Below are positions 42,450 through 51,524 of a stretch of DNA of 59,923 nucleotides, one piece after another. The stretch is from Tateyamaria omphalii (GTDB lineage Bacteria; Pseudomonadota; Alphaproteobacteria; Rhodobacterales; Rhodobacteraceae). The stretch lies in contig NZ_JAHVHT010000010.1 in assembly GCF_019802125.1 (NCBI RefSeq), positions 1 through 59,923 of the forward strand. The letters run 5' to 3'. The position numbers and the translations under genes were made by a program. Below the pieces are notes generated by a model that saw nothing but the letters and a program-made list of their open reading frames with translations, had not been told where the DNA came from and ran no database searches. Each line of letters begins with the position of its first letter. Position 1 is the stretch's first letter.

Positions 42450-43319
42450 TCAAAACGTGATCAGGTCTCCGCCCGGATCGACAAGCGTAGTCCTATGAAC
42501 GCCTGACGTGGTGCTTACACGTTTGACCAAATCCAGATCCGCCAGCACCAACCCAGTCGACAAGGCGTCCGCCATTGCGGCGGTGTCCGCTTCGACGGAA
42601 ACCGTAGACCAGCGCGGCAACTGCACCGGATGCACGATATGACCGCTTGAACCCACCGGCGTTGCCATGGGACTCGACGTGGCGACGGCCCTGTTTTCAA
42701 TGGTGCGCATGGCAAGCATTCCATGGATCGGGTCAGATACGCCCAACCGCCACGGCCTGCCAGTACCGCGATGCTCCCCGATATTGACGAGCGTCCGCTC
42801 AAAGCCACGGCTGCGCAGCATGTCGGAGACGAGGTCAGTGGCAAACCCTTGAGCGATTCCGTTGAAGGTCAGCGCCTGTCCCTGCCCAAGTGTCACTTCA
42901 CGACCCTGAAGCGTGACCTGATCCCACCCGATGCGTGCGCGAGCGGCCATGACATCGCCACCGTCGACCAGCGCACGCCACAGCGGCTGCACCGTTGGAT
43001 CGAACAGACCATCGGTCATGCGATACGCCGCATCCGCGAGTTGCATCAAATCCATGAACCGCTCCGGCACTTGCCGCGCGCCATGCGCATTGAGCAACGC
43101 CAACTCCGACCTCGGATCATAAAGCGAAAACAGGCCCTCGACCTCTGCAATCAATGCCCGCGCAGTCTCCAGCGCTCGCGCAGCAACATCGGACGGCCCA
43201 TGCAACTCGATCGACGCCTCAGCACCAAAGGCGCGGCCCGTCCATCCATGCCGCTGCGCCAGTGCAGGCGACCCGGCAAAGCAGGCGGCAACGGCAAGAA
43301 AACGACGACGATCCATCAT
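42450..43319 (-). CDS. apbE: FAD:protein FMN transferase ApbE
   Basis: A 289-residue exported flavin transferase (Tat-like or Sec signal RRRFLAVAACFAGSPALA). It moves FMN from FAD to a Ser/Thr of a target protein. Motifs: AEVEGLFSLYDPRSELALLN, NGIAQGFATDLVSDML and the Mg2+ site in ADALSTGLVLA. The ATG at 43319 overlaps the stop of the NosR-like gene (ATGA), so that protein, which has an FMN-binding motif, is the obvious target. Confidence 0.93.
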   Translation of the reverse strand: MMDRRRFLAVAACFAGSPALAQRHGWTGRAFGAEASIELHGPSDVAARALETARALIAEVEGLFSLYDPRSELALLNAHGARQVPERFMDLMQLADAAYRMTDGLFDPTVQPLWRALVDGGDVMAARARIGWDQVTLQGREVTLGQGQALTFNGIAQGFATDLVSDMLRSRGFERTLVNIGEHRGTGRPWRLGVSDPIHGMLAMRTIENRAVATSSPMATPVGSSGHIVHPVQLPRWSTVSVEADTAAMADALSTGLVLADLDLVKRVSTTSGVHRTTLVDPGGDLITF

Positions 43320-45424
43320 TCTGCCGCCACCCCAATCTTGCGCCCCTTGGCGGCGAGGATCAGTGGCACGCATTGCTGTTGATCCTCGTGGATCGTCACG
43401 CAATCGAGGCACTGGAAACACTCCGAATACTGGATCTCGCCCGTCTTCTTGATGGCGCCGTAGCTGCACTTGACCTTGCACAGCTGACAGGGTGATCCGC
43501 ACTCCGCCCGCCGCGCGATCCAATCACGGCCACGCACCAGCCCGCCAATCGCCATCACCGCCCCAAGCGGGCAAAGGTATCGGCAAAAGCCCTTGAACAG
43601 CACCATGGACAGGACCAGCAACGCGACGGCGTAGGCTACATAATACCACTCGCGAACAAAGAAGGTCGTAATCGCGGTCTTGAACGGCTCCACCTCGATC
43701 GCTTTGTCCAGAGCGGCAGGTGCGGTGACCATGAGCGCCACGAGCACAGCCAACACAGCATATTTCAGGTTTTTCAACTGCGCGTCCCAGAGCGCATTGG
43801 GCTCAATCTGCGGCAAGCGCAGCAAACGACCCAGATGATGTGCAAACTCCTGCAACGCACCGAAGGGACAGAGCCAGCCGCAAAACAGCCCCCTGCCCCA
43901 TAATACGAACCCCAGAATGGTCACGCCCCATACGGCGAGGGAAAACGGATCGTAGAGCAGGAAGGCAAAGCTACCGCCATCCAAAGCCGTTCGCCCGACC
44001 GCAAGCGGGGTCGCGATGGACAGCTGCCCCTGCCCCCACCAGCCGACAAATCCGACGACAAAGGCCAACACACCAAGGCGTAATGGCGTGAAACATGGTG
44101 ATGCCGCCAGCCGGTTCTGCCCCACAAGGAGCATGGCGACGAGGCCCAGAAGAAACACACCCAGCACGGCCAGATCTACTGCCCGATTGCGCAGCGCATC
44201 GACCCAAGGCGGCGCAGGCTTGATGACTTCCGGACGCTTGTAAAACCGCTCCGGCGTCACATGCGGTACATCCAGCGTCACCGAACCGATCTCGGGCTGG
44301 AACGACCCGTGTTCGCGCAGTGCCTTGACCTTCAGCACCCAGTCACTTGCCGGATCAAAGCCCAAACGCCGGTCCGTTCGCAGGATCAGTGCTGCGCCAT
44401 CGTAGACGGCGTTGTGCAGTTCATTTGGCAGTGCGTCGTTCAGCTCGACATAGATATCACTGTCACGGAACGCGATGGGAAAGCCGCCCTGTTCCGCGCT
44501 GATCAGGTCAGGCGCGGTGTTACGCACAAACTCGTCCGTCACCAACCCGTGCCGTCCGGCTTCAATCACCAGCACGGGCTCGTCCGTGTCTGCAATCTCC
44601 ATGAACCCCTGCAACTCTTCAAAGCTGCTCTTGCTCAGCACCGCCTCGGCAATCGACGGTGCACCGATGTCCACGACCCACAGATCCAGATAGGTGCCGT
44701 TTGGGTCGTCCTTCGCCTCCGGGTCGTCATCCTCCCAAAGCGTGCCGTCAAAGGCGATGTCCATCTCGGCATTCGTCACCACCTTGCGCGTGACAATGCC
44801 CTGCGCCACCAGGTCGTCCCAGGTCAGGTCCTCGCGATATTCCGGGTCGGGGTAAGCAGGCGGTCCAGATGAAATCCCGCCCATCTTCTCCCGCGCCACC
44901 TGCAGTGCGGCAGCCAGGATGCTCTCGTGCGCGATACGCACCGATGCCGTGCCCTTCGTCACCCCGTCCAGGTAGACCAGCGCCGATCCGTCACCGCCCG
45001 AGCCATAGGGTGAGCCGACCACAAGAGTGTCCGAAATCGAATGCCCGCGATATTGCTTGAAGAAGTCGTAAAACAGCTTCTCCGGCAGGCCGGAGACAAA
45101 GATCGGCTCGTTGTGCGAGATCAGTTGCACGTCCAAAAATCGGCCCTCCAGATCAAGGACAACCAGCAAGTTGATGGCTGCCCCCGAAAAGCCCGGCAGC
45201 GGCGCCATCGGTTCGGTTTCAAACACATAACCCGCCTCGGCCCCGCCCGAATTCAGCAGCTGCCAAACGCCCTGATCGTTGATCTGCTCGCCGAGGGACA
45301 TGGGCGGCACGATATAGGGCGCCAGCACTTCGCGCGGCAACGGTTCGGCCGTCACCGATACCAGCGACATACACCACAGTATGGCGCTGAGCAGACAAGC
45401 AAATATGCGTTTGATCCCTGACAT
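43316..45424 (-). CDS. NosR/NirI-like flavo-iron-sulfur membrane protein
   Basis: A 702-residue protein. A signal peptide (1-26) precedes a periplasmic FMN-binding domain with the flavinylation-type motif DGVTKGTASV (153-162), an extra periplasmic region to ~400, then about six transmembrane helices with CGWLCPFGALQEF and CRYLCPLGAV, and a C-terminal pair of ferredoxin motifs (CGSPCQLCKVKCSYG, CFQCLDC). NosR transfers electrons from quinol to nitrous oxide reductase, but no nosZ is present here. Co-transcription with apbE and proximity to PQQ genes suggest a role in periplasmic electron transfer to or from the alcohol oxidation system (inference). Confidence 0.9.
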   Translation of the reverse strand: MSGIKRIFACLLSAILWCMSLVSVTAEPLPREVLAPYIVPPMSLGEQINDQGVWQLLNSGGAEAGYVFETEPMAPLPGFSGAAINLLVVLDLEGRFLDVQLISHNEPIFVSGLPEKLFYDFFKQYRGHSISDTLVVGSPYGSGGDGSALVYLDGVTKGTASVRIAHESILAAALQVAREKMGGISSGPPAYPDPEYREDLTWDDLVAQGIVTRKVVTNAEMDIAFDGTLWEDDDPEAKDDPNGTYLDLWVVDIGAPSIAEAVLSKSSFEELQGFMEIADTDEPVLVIEAGRHGLVTDEFVRNTAPDLISAEQGGFPIAFRDSDIYVELNDALPNELHNAVYDGAALILRTDRRLGFDPASDWVLKVKALREHGSFQPEIGSVTLDVPHVTPERFYKRPEVIKPAPPWVDALRNRAVDLAVLGVFLLGLVAMLLVGQNRLAASPCFTPLRLGVLAFVVGFVGWWGQGQLSIATPLAVGRTALDGGSFAFLLYDPFSLAVWGVTILGFVLWGRGLFCGWLCPFGALQEFAHHLGRLLRLPQIEPNALWDAQLKNLKYAVLAVLVALMVTAPAALDKAIEVEPFKTAITTFFVREWYYVAYAVALLVLSMVLFKGFCRYLCPLGAVMAIGGLVRGRDWIARRAECGSPCQLCKVKCSYGAIKKTGEIQYSECFQCLDCVTIHEDQQQCVPLILAAKGRKIGVAAE

Positions 45425-45528
45425 CCATCGCAGCCTATTCCGCTGCGCGATGCGACCCTATGCGACTAAGGTATGACCGAGGGCCAACACTCCTTTGGCC
45501 GCGATCACATTTGTGACAGGCTCGCCCC

Positions 45529-46293
45529 ATGAAAGACGCCCGCTTTGACATCACGGCGCTCGCCCTCTCCCTGCTCGGTATGCTTGCCCTGTGGTGGGGT
45601 GCGGCGTGGCTAGGTAGCGACCCGACGATCCTGCCCTCCCCGGCCGAGGTCTGGCGCATTTTCCTGCGCGAAGTGGCAGATGGTGAGATGCAACTCCACT
45701 TCACCGCCACGCTGTTGCGCGTCGCCGCGGCCTTCTCGCTTGCCATGGGATTTGGATGCCTGATCGGCCTTGTCATGGGCTTCAACGATACGGTCAACCG
45801 CTGGTTTTCAGCCTGGCTCGTGGTGCTCCTGAACGTGCCTGCGCTGGTGGTGATCGTGCTCTGCTACCTTTGGATCGGCCTAAACGAAGTGGCCGCCATC
45901 ACCGCCGTTGCACTCAACAAAACGGCCATGGTCGCGGTTGCAATCCGCGAAGGGGTCCACGCCCTCGACCCCAAGCTGCGCGACATGGCGCAGGTCTTCC
46001 GCATGTCACCCGCGACACGGCTGCGCCATGTGATCCTGCCGCAGCTTTGGCCCTATATCGCGACCTCGACCCGCAATGGGCTCGCCATCATCTGGAAAAT
46101 CGTGCTGGTGGTCGAATTCCTTGGTCGCAGCAATGGCATCGGCTTCCAGATCCACCTCTACTTCCAGCTGTTCGAAACGGGTTACGTGCTGGCCTACGCG
46201 CTCAGCTTCGTGGCGTTCATGCTGCTTCTGGAGTTCACCCTGCTCCGCGCCATGGAAACCCGGGCGACCCGCTGGCGCCAACGCACCGCCTAG
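45529..46293 (+). CDS. Orphan ABC transporter permease (SsuC/TauC-like)
   Basis: A 254-residue permease with about six helices and the EAA loop (REGVHALDPKLRDMAQVFRMSPATRLRHVILPQLWPYIATSTR). No binding protein or ATPase adjoins it; the SsuA-like protein and short ATPase at 30538-32130 are of the matching class and lack a permease. It is divergent from the NosR-like gene; the 104-base gap has two imperfect versions of the regulator motif (CGACTAAGGTATG at 45463 and CTCCTTTGGCCGCG at 45490). Ligand unknown. Confidence 0.9.
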   Translation: MKDARFDITALALSLLGMLALWWGAAWLGSDPTILPSPAEVWRIFLREVADGEMQLHFTATLLRVAAAFSLAMGFGCLIGLVMGFNDTVNRWFSAWLVVLLNVPALVVIVLCYLWIGLNEVAAITAVALNKTAMVAVAIREGVHALDPKLRDMAQVFRMSPATRLRHVILPQLWPYIATSTRNGLAIIWKIVLVVEFLGRSNGIGFQIHLYFQLFETGYVLAYALSFVAFMLLLEFTLLRAMETRATRWRQRTA

Positions 46294-46982
46294 AACAGCA
46301 GGTTGCAACCCAACGTCCGGTTCATCGCCTCAATCAACTCGTCCACCGTCTCGGCACCGACATATTCCCCGCCAGTCTGAGTGGCGAGGCACTGGGCCAC
46401 ACTGACCGAGTTCAGGTAGTCGGTATCTCCTTCGGTTTCCCACCCGAAATGCTCGCCCCGCACCTTGAAGCCGATCACATGCACGGTCAGCGCAGTGCCG
46501 GACAGTCGCGCGGCAAGGGCACAGGTCTGCCCGCCGCATGTCTCCTTGCCATCCGTGACCAGCACCACCGTCCCCGGCTTTTCGGGCGATCCGAGTGTCC
46601 TGGCGGCGAGCGCAACCGCCTCGGTCAATGCGGTCCGTCCTTCCGGCTGCAAGTCCTCGACTGCCGCAATCACGGCCTCCGCCGCGCCAGCGCGCGGACC
46701 AAAGCGCAGCTCAATGCCTGAACACTCGCCTACACCTCCGGCACCACCGGGACCGTAGACAATCAAGCCAATGCGCCGAAACGGCTCGACCTGAGGCATG
46801 ACCGTGCGCATCGCGCGGCGGGCTTCGAAAATCCGCGGCTCATCGATCTGGTTGAACCCCATCTCGGCCATGGAACCGGACCCGTCAAAGACGATCATCG
46901 CGTCATCGGTGCAGTCCGCCCGCGCGGCAGTGGACACAAGAACGGCGGCAATCCCAAGCGTCGCTGCAATCCTGCGTCCCAT
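46290..46982 (-). CDS. Exported VWA-domain protein
   Basis: A 230-residue exported protein: signal peptide (1-22, ending ARA), then a von Willebrand A domain with an intact MIDAS motif DGSGSM (near residue 33), a conserved Thr (GRTAL) and Asp (VLVTDGKETCGG, near 143). The MIDAS site binds a divalent cation. It ends the pqqABCDE operon and overlaps the convergent permease stop. VWA proteins also occur in methanol dehydrogenase clusters as assembly factors; such a role is possible here but unproven. Confidence 0.87.
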   Translation of the reverse strand: MGRRIAATLGIAAVLVSTAARADCTDDAMIVFDGSGSMAEMGFNQIDEPRIFEARRAMRTVMPQVEPFRRIGLIVYGPGGAGGVGECSGIELRFGPRAGAAEAVIAAVEDLQPEGRTALTEAVALAARTLGSPEKPGTVVLVTDGKETCGGQTCALAARLSGTALTVHVIGFKVRGEHFGWETEGDTDYLNSVSVAQCLATQTGGEYVGAETVDELIEAMNRTLGCNLLF

Positions 46983-46991
46983 GTCTGCCCC

Positions 46992-48077
46992 CTACCGACG
47001 ATACACAAACTCAGGTGCAGCAACCTCCTGCACCTCTTCCACCAAAAGCGCGTCCAAAGCCGCCCGCCCCGGCGATTTGGTGCACACCGGATCCGGGGCA
47101 GCCGCATCACCCAGAACCGCCATCGCCTGGCATCTGCATCCGCCAAAATCAATGTCGCGCCGTTCGCAAGACTGACACAGGTCTGGCATCCAATCGGTCC
47201 CGCGATACGCATTAAACGCGGCACCCTCGTACCATATGTCAGTCAACGCCCGATCTGTAACCTTCTCAAACTGCAAATGAGGAATGGTCTCTGCCGCGTG
47301 GCACGGCAATACCGTACCGTTCGGCGTGATGTTCAACCCGGTGGAGCCCCACCCATTCATGCACGCCTTGGGAAAGTCCGCGTAATAGTCCGGCGGCACG
47401 AAGTCGATCACCAGCCGTCCCTTCAACGTCTCGACCGCCCGTGCCACGGTCTTCTTGGCCGTCTCGACCTGCTCCCAGCTCGGCTGCAAGGCCGCTCGAT
47501 TGACCAGCGCCCAGCCTTGGAACTGCACGCACGCCACCTCGATCCGCCTCGCGCCCAGACGCAGGGCCATATCGATGGTTTGCGGCAGATCATCAAGGTT
47601 CTCGCGGTGCATGACCGCGTTCAGGGTCAAGGGAAACCCGATTTCCGCGATGATTTCGGCCACATGCATCTTGCGATCAAACCCGCCTTTGTAGCCGCCA
47701 ATGCGGTCCGCCATCACGGCATTCACGCCCTGCAAAGACAATTGCACGTGGTCCAAACCGGCGTCATCCAATTCGCGCAACCGCCGCTCGGTCAGCCCAA
47801 TACCCGAGGTGATGAGGTTCGTATAAAGCCCCGCCTCCCGCGCCGCGATCACCAGTTCGGCAAGATCACGACGGGACGCAGGTTCGCCACCAGAAAGGTG
47901 CAGTTGCAGCACGCCCAACTTGGCCGCCTGCTGAAACACGTCGGCCCATGCTTCAGTGCTCAGCTCCGTCTCTTTCGCCAACAGTTCGGTCGGGTTCGAG
48001 CAATAGGGACAAGCCAGCGGACACCGATGCGTCAGCTCGGCCAGCATCGCCATGGGGGGATCAACGCGGACGGACAT
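46992..48077 (-). CDS. pqqE: PQQ synthesis radical SAM enzyme PqqE
   Basis: A 361-residue radical SAM protein that links the Glu and Tyr side chains of PqqA. The SAM cluster motif is CPLACPYC (near residues 19-26), with LHLSGGEPASRRDL following. The C-terminal SPASM region has CMNGWGSTGLNITPNGTVLPC and CQSCERRDIDFGGCRC. It overlaps pqqD by 17 bases. Confidence 0.96.
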   Translation of the reverse strand: MSVRVDPPMAMLAELTHRCPLACPYCSNPTELLAKETELSTEAWADVFQQAAKLGVLQLHLSGGEPASRRDLAELVIAAREAGLYTNLITSGIGLTERRLRELDDAGLDHVQLSLQGVNAVMADRIGGYKGGFDRKMHVAEIIAEIGFPLTLNAVMHRENLDDLPQTIDMALRLGARRIEVACVQFQGWALVNRAALQPSWEQVETAKKTVARAVETLKGRLVIDFVPPDYYADFPKACMNGWGSTGLNITPNGTVLPCHAAETIPHLQFEKVTDRALTDIWYEGAAFNAYRGTDWMPDLCQSCERRDIDFGGCRCQAMAVLGDAAAPDPVCTKSPGRAALDALLVEEVQEVAAPEFVYRR

Positions 48078-48339
48078 GTACCATCCCCCGATCCCTCAGA
48101 TCTTCGACAAAGGCGGTGACATCCGGCGCGATCACGTCCACAGGCGCATCGTAAACCTGCGCCAGATCAGCCGAAATCTCGGCCAGACTCGCCTCCCCAT
48201 CCAGCCGCCCCACTACAGCCTTGCCCACCTGATCCAGCACCAACACACGTTCGGGGCCGAGGATCACATCGACCTTGCGCACCGCATCGAACTGCGTGCG
48301 CACCCCGCGCGGCAGATATGGGACATCGTCCGGCGTCAC
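48061..48339 (-). CDS. pqqD: PQQ synthesis chaperone PqqD
   Basis: A 92-residue PqqA-binding chaperone (VTPDDVPYLPRGVRTQFDAVRKVDVILGPERVLVLDQVGKAVVGRLDG...). I chose GTG 48339, which overlaps the pqqC stop as GTGA and begins the conserved region; the longer frame upstream lies within pqqC. It delivers PqqA to PqqE. Confidence 0.93.
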   Translation of the reverse strand: MTPDDVPYLPRGVRTQFDAVRKVDVILGPERVLVLDQVGKAVVGRLDGEASLAEISADLAQVYDAPVDVIAPDVTAFVEDLRDRGMVHVRPR

Positions 48340-49082
48340 CGCGCCAACCCCTCGCCCGGTTGCCAGCCACCGGGCGGAATACGACCCGGCTCCACATATG
48401 CTGACCAAAGAGCATCAAGCTGCGCCCAAAGCACCTCGGTCTTGAAGGTCAACGCGCGCACGGCGGCATCCTGATCCGCCTTGGTTACGGCATGATCCAT
48501 CACCCACTGCAGACCAAAGGCCACATCCTTCGGCGCCTCGCTCAATCGGTTCTGGAAGTAGGAAAGGGTCTCGGAATTCGCGAACTCATAGTGCTCCAAC
48601 AGACCTGCAATCCGGTTCTTGTGGATGGCCGGGGCGAAGAGCTCTGTGAGCGATGAGGCCACCGCCGGCAGCAGCGGCTCGTCCCGGACAAAACGCACAT
48701 AGGCATCAACAGAAAAGCGGGTGGCAGGTAGAATGCCAACTTCAGACGCCACATAATCCGGGTCTAGCCCAACACCCTCGGCCAGCTTCAACCAACGCGC
48801 AATGCCACCTTCTCCGGGCGCGGACCCATCGTGATCCTCGATCCGAGACCGCCATGCCCGACGCAGCGCCGGATCGTTCACACGGGACATGAAGGCCGCG
48901 TCCTTCATCGGAATCCGCGTCTGGTAATAGTAGCGATTGATCACCCAGGCCCGCACCTGATCCGGGGTGCAGCCACCGGAATGCAGCTTGTGGTGAAACG
49001 GATGCTTGTCGTGGTACTGCGCCTCGCCCACAGCGCGCAGCCGCGCTTCGAACACGTCTTGGCTGTCCGGTTCAACGATCAC
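48336..49082 (-). CDS. pqqC: PQQ synthase PqqC
   Basis: A 248-residue oxidase for the last step of PQQ formation (ring closure and eight-electron oxidation with O2). Conserved YHDKHPFHHKLHSGG-like start, NRYYYQTRIPMKDA (near residue 50) and RIEDHDGSAPGEGGIARWLKLAEGVG (near 80) are present. It starts with GTG, overlapping the pqqB stop. Confidence 0.96.
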   Translation of the reverse strand: MIVEPDSQDVFEARLRAVGEAQYHDKHPFHHKLHSGGCTPDQVRAWVINRYYYQTRIPMKDAAFMSRVNDPALRRAWRSRIEDHDGSAPGEGGIARWLKLAEGVGLDPDYVASEVGILPATRFSVDAYVRFVRDEPLLPAVASSLTELFAPAIHKNRIAGLLEHYEFANSETLSYFQNRLSEAPKDVAFGLQWVMDHAVTKADQDAAVRALTFKTEVLWAQLDALWSAYVEPGRIPPGGWQPGEGLAR

Positions 49083-49966
49083 AGCGCAATCTCCATCCCA
49101 TCAAAGGCAACGTCCCAACCCTTGGCCAGCACCTCGGCTCGCTCAACACTATCCGGCTGCAGGATCGGGTTCGTGTTGTTGATATGGATGAAGACCTTGC
49201 GCCCCTCAACATCCGCCAGGCGATCAAGACTGCCCAATTCCCCGTTCAGCGGCACATGCCCCATCCGCGCCCCCGTCTTCTCGCCGGTGCCAGTGCGCTG
49301 CATGTCATCATTGTTCCAAACCGTTCCGTCGAACAGCAGTAGATCAACGCCACCGAGCCGATCCAGCAACCAGTCGGGAATAGCAGCACATCCCGGCACA
49401 TAAGCCGCCCGCGACGTTCCATCCTCCAAGAGCAAGCCCACCGTCTGCTCTCCAACTTCCTCAAGGTTCAAACTGTCCCCTTCCAGAAACAGAGCAACCT
49501 TGCCCGGCACAGCGAAGGGCGTAACCGTCAGACCAGGCACGGCTTCAAACGGCACATCCAAAGCGATCCGATGCTGCGCCACAAGCGACGGATCAAGTAC
49601 ACCGAACACAGAATTGGAGCGCAGAATGTCGAGACCTGCCGCCGTCGCATAAATATCAAACCCCGTCTTCTCCCGCAGGGTCAACAGGCCCGCGATATGA
49701 TCAATATCCCCATTCGTCAGCACCACAGACGCAATGGGCGAACCGCGCAAGGCAGGCGGGTGCATCGCAGCACACGCGTCTACCTGCGCCCGGATGTCAG
49801 GCGAGGCGTTCAGGACCACCCAGGCCTCCCCATCCACCGACACCGCGACCGAGGATTGCGTCATGCGCGGGATCACCCCGGCACGCGCGTCAGCGCAATT
49901 GCGGCAGCCACAATTCCATTGGGGCAGCCCCCCACCGGCGGCTGCCCCAAGAACAATCAGTTTCAT
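49079..49966 (-). CDS. pqqB: PQQ synthesis protein PqqB
   Basis: A 295-residue metallo-beta-lactamase-fold protein of PQQ synthesis, which hydroxylates the tyrosine of the Glu-Tyr precursor. MKLIVLGAAAGGGLPQWNCGCRNC is the typical start; the metal site is in TNGDIDHIAGLLTLRE (NGDIDH) with further ligands near HINNTNPIL. It lies 15 bases after pqqA. Confidence 0.96.
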   Translation of the reverse strand: MKLIVLGAAAGGGLPQWNCGCRNCADARAGVIPRMTQSSVAVSVDGEAWVVLNASPDIRAQVDACAAMHPPALRGSPIASVVLTNGDIDHIAGLLTLREKTGFDIYATAAGLDILRSNSVFGVLDPSLVAQHRIALDVPFEAVPGLTVTPFAVPGKVALFLEGDSLNLEEVGEQTVGLLLEDGTSRAAYVPGCAAIPDWLLDRLGGVDLLLFDGTVWNNDDMQRTGTGEKTGARMGHVPLNGELGSLDRLADVEGRKVFIHINNTNPILQPDSVERAEVLAKGWDVAFDGMEIAL

Positions 49967-49981
49967 GTAGCAATAGGTGGT

Positions 49982-50089
49982 TTAGATCACGTCGCGCTCA
50001 GCGCCGCGATCATCGTCTTCACCGGGGCCGTACATGTTGATCTCCATGCCGCACTTCACTTCGCGCGCCTTGGGTTTTGTCCATGCCAT
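49982..50089 (-). CDS. pqqA: PQQ precursor peptide PqqA
   Basis: A 35-residue peptide, MAWTKPKAREVKCGMEINMY followed by a 15-residue acidic tail. It is the ribosomal precursor of PQQ: Glu16 and Tyr20, in the EINMY motif, supply the cofactor's atoms. GGAGGA precedes the ATG at 50089. No pqqF protease gene is on the plasmid, so release of the precursor must rely on a chromosomal protease. Confidence 0.95.
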   Translation of the reverse strand: MAWTKPKAREVKCGMEINMYGPGEDDDRGAERDVI

Positions 50090-50173
50090 TGCAGATTCCT
50101 CCTCTTTCACTTGAACACGATAGCGCCGGACCCAACGGCGCCATATGCGACTTTAGCCCTAGGACCGTCACAG

Positions 50174-51520
50174 TCATTCCGACCAGGCCGCCATCCGACG
50201 GTCGATGGTCTTGCGCGACACACCCAGCCGCCGCGCCGCCTCGGCCCGGTTGCCATCACACAAATCAATCATGCGTAGGATGTGGCGCTGCACCACAAGC
50301 TCGAGGTTCTCGATGGCCTGCGCGCCAGTCACGCTGCCATGGCCGGAAAACTCCTCCGGAAAGGCGCCCAGAATGACCGACCGCTCAATCAGGTTGCGCA
50401 GCTCCCGCACGTTGCCGGGCCAATCATAGCGGCGCAGCTTCAGCAGCGTTTCCTCGTCCAGCTCCAACGACGGCATGGCGAGCGAGGCCGAAAACTGCGC
50501 CATGAAATGCGCGGCCAGTTCGACAATATCATCCATCCGGTCCTTGAGCGGCGGCATATCGATCTTGACCACGTGGATGCGGTGATAGAGGTCCGCACGG
50601 AAGCGACCCGCAGCGACCGACGCTTCAATGTCGTCATTCGTGGCGAACAGAAACCGGACGTTCAGCGGAATCTCACGCTCGGCCCCGACAGGGCGAACCT
50701 TCTTGTCCTCCAGCACGCGCAACAAGGCCGCCTGCACCGTCTCCGGCATCTGCGCAATCTCATCCAGCAGCAGTGTGCCGCCATCAGCGAGCAGCAAAAG
50801 CCCCGGCTTCAACCGATCCTCCGCCTCGACGACGCCAAACAGCTCCTCTGCAAACCGATCCGGCTGGATCGTGGCACAGTTCACCGGGACAAAGGGCGCC
50901 TCGGCCCGGTCCGACAGGTCATGTAGGTGCCGCGCGGCCATCTCCTTGCCCGTCCCGCTGGCGCCAGTGAACAGAACCGGCGTGGGCAATGGCGCCAAGC
51001 GTGCCAGCATCGCGCGTACATCTTCCATCGGCTCGGAGTTACCGAGCAGCTTCCCGTGTCCCTGACCCGAGGACAGTTCACGCCGCAGCAGCGTATTGTC
51101 GCGTTGCAAATATTTGCGGTCCAACGTCCGCGCCACCGCGCTCAGGATCTGGTTGGCCCGAAACGGCTTCAGCACAAAGTCACTGACGCCTGCCCGCAAC
51201 GCTGCAATCGCCGTCTCAAGATCTGCATAGGCCGTGATCAGGATCGCATCCGCAAAGAACCCCTTGCGCTTCTGCTCAGTCAACCAATCGAGGCCCGTAC
51301 CCCCCGGCATCAGGTTGTCGAGGATCACCAGATCATACTGCGCCTCATCCAACGCCTTGGTCGCTTGGGCAGGCGAACCCACCGCGTCCACCCGCTTGAC
51401 CCGCGGCTCCAGCGTCTTGGTCAGGAAATGGCGCATCCCCGGTTCGTCATCGATGACCAGCACCTTTGCGCCAGCCAGCGACTTGCCGTAAATGTCCGGG
51501 GTCGAGCGGGGGGCGTTCAT
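50174..51520 (-). CDS. NtrC-like response regulator lacking the GAFTGA motif
   Basis: A 448-residue regulator. The receiver has acceptor Asp68 in VILDNLMPGGTG and Lys in VLKPFR. The AAA+ domain has Walker A GASGTGKE and Walker B GGTLLLDEI, but the stretch between (EELFGVVEAEDRLKPGLLLLADGG) lacks GAFTGA, the loop that contacts sigma-54. A Fis-type helix-turn-helix (NRAEAARRLGVSRKTIDRRM) ends the protein. It thus probably activates sigma-70 promoters, as Rhodobacter capsulatus NtrC does. It ends the formate dehydrogenase operon and stands before pqqA. The kinase at 12767-14707 is a possible partner. Confidence 0.93.
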   Translation of the reverse strand: MNAPRSTPDIYGKSLAGAKVLVIDDEPGMRHFLTKTLEPRVKRVDAVGSPAQATKALDEAQYDLVILDNLMPGGTGLDWLTEQKRKGFFADAILITAYADLETAIAALRAGVSDFVLKPFRANQILSAVARTLDRKYLQRDNTLLRRELSSGQGHGKLLGNSEPMEDVRAMLARLAPLPTPVLFTGASGTGKEMAARHLHDLSDRAEAPFVPVNCATIQPDRFAEELFGVVEAEDRLKPGLLLLADGGTLLLDEIAQMPETVQAALLRVLEDKKVRPVGAEREIPLNVRFLFATNDDIEASVAAGRFRADLYHRIHVVKIDMPPLKDRMDDIVELAAHFMAQFSASLAMPSLELDEETLLKLRRYDWPGNVRELRNLIERSVILGAFPEEFSGHGSVTGAQAIENLELVVQRHILRMIDLCDGNRAEAARRLGVSRKTIDRRMAAWSE

Positions 51521-51524
51521 CGGA

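Noticed and set aside
43316..45424. A denitrification (nitrous oxide reduction) island
   Set aside because: Only a NosR-like protein and ApbE are present; there is no nosZ, nosDFYL or nir/nor gene.
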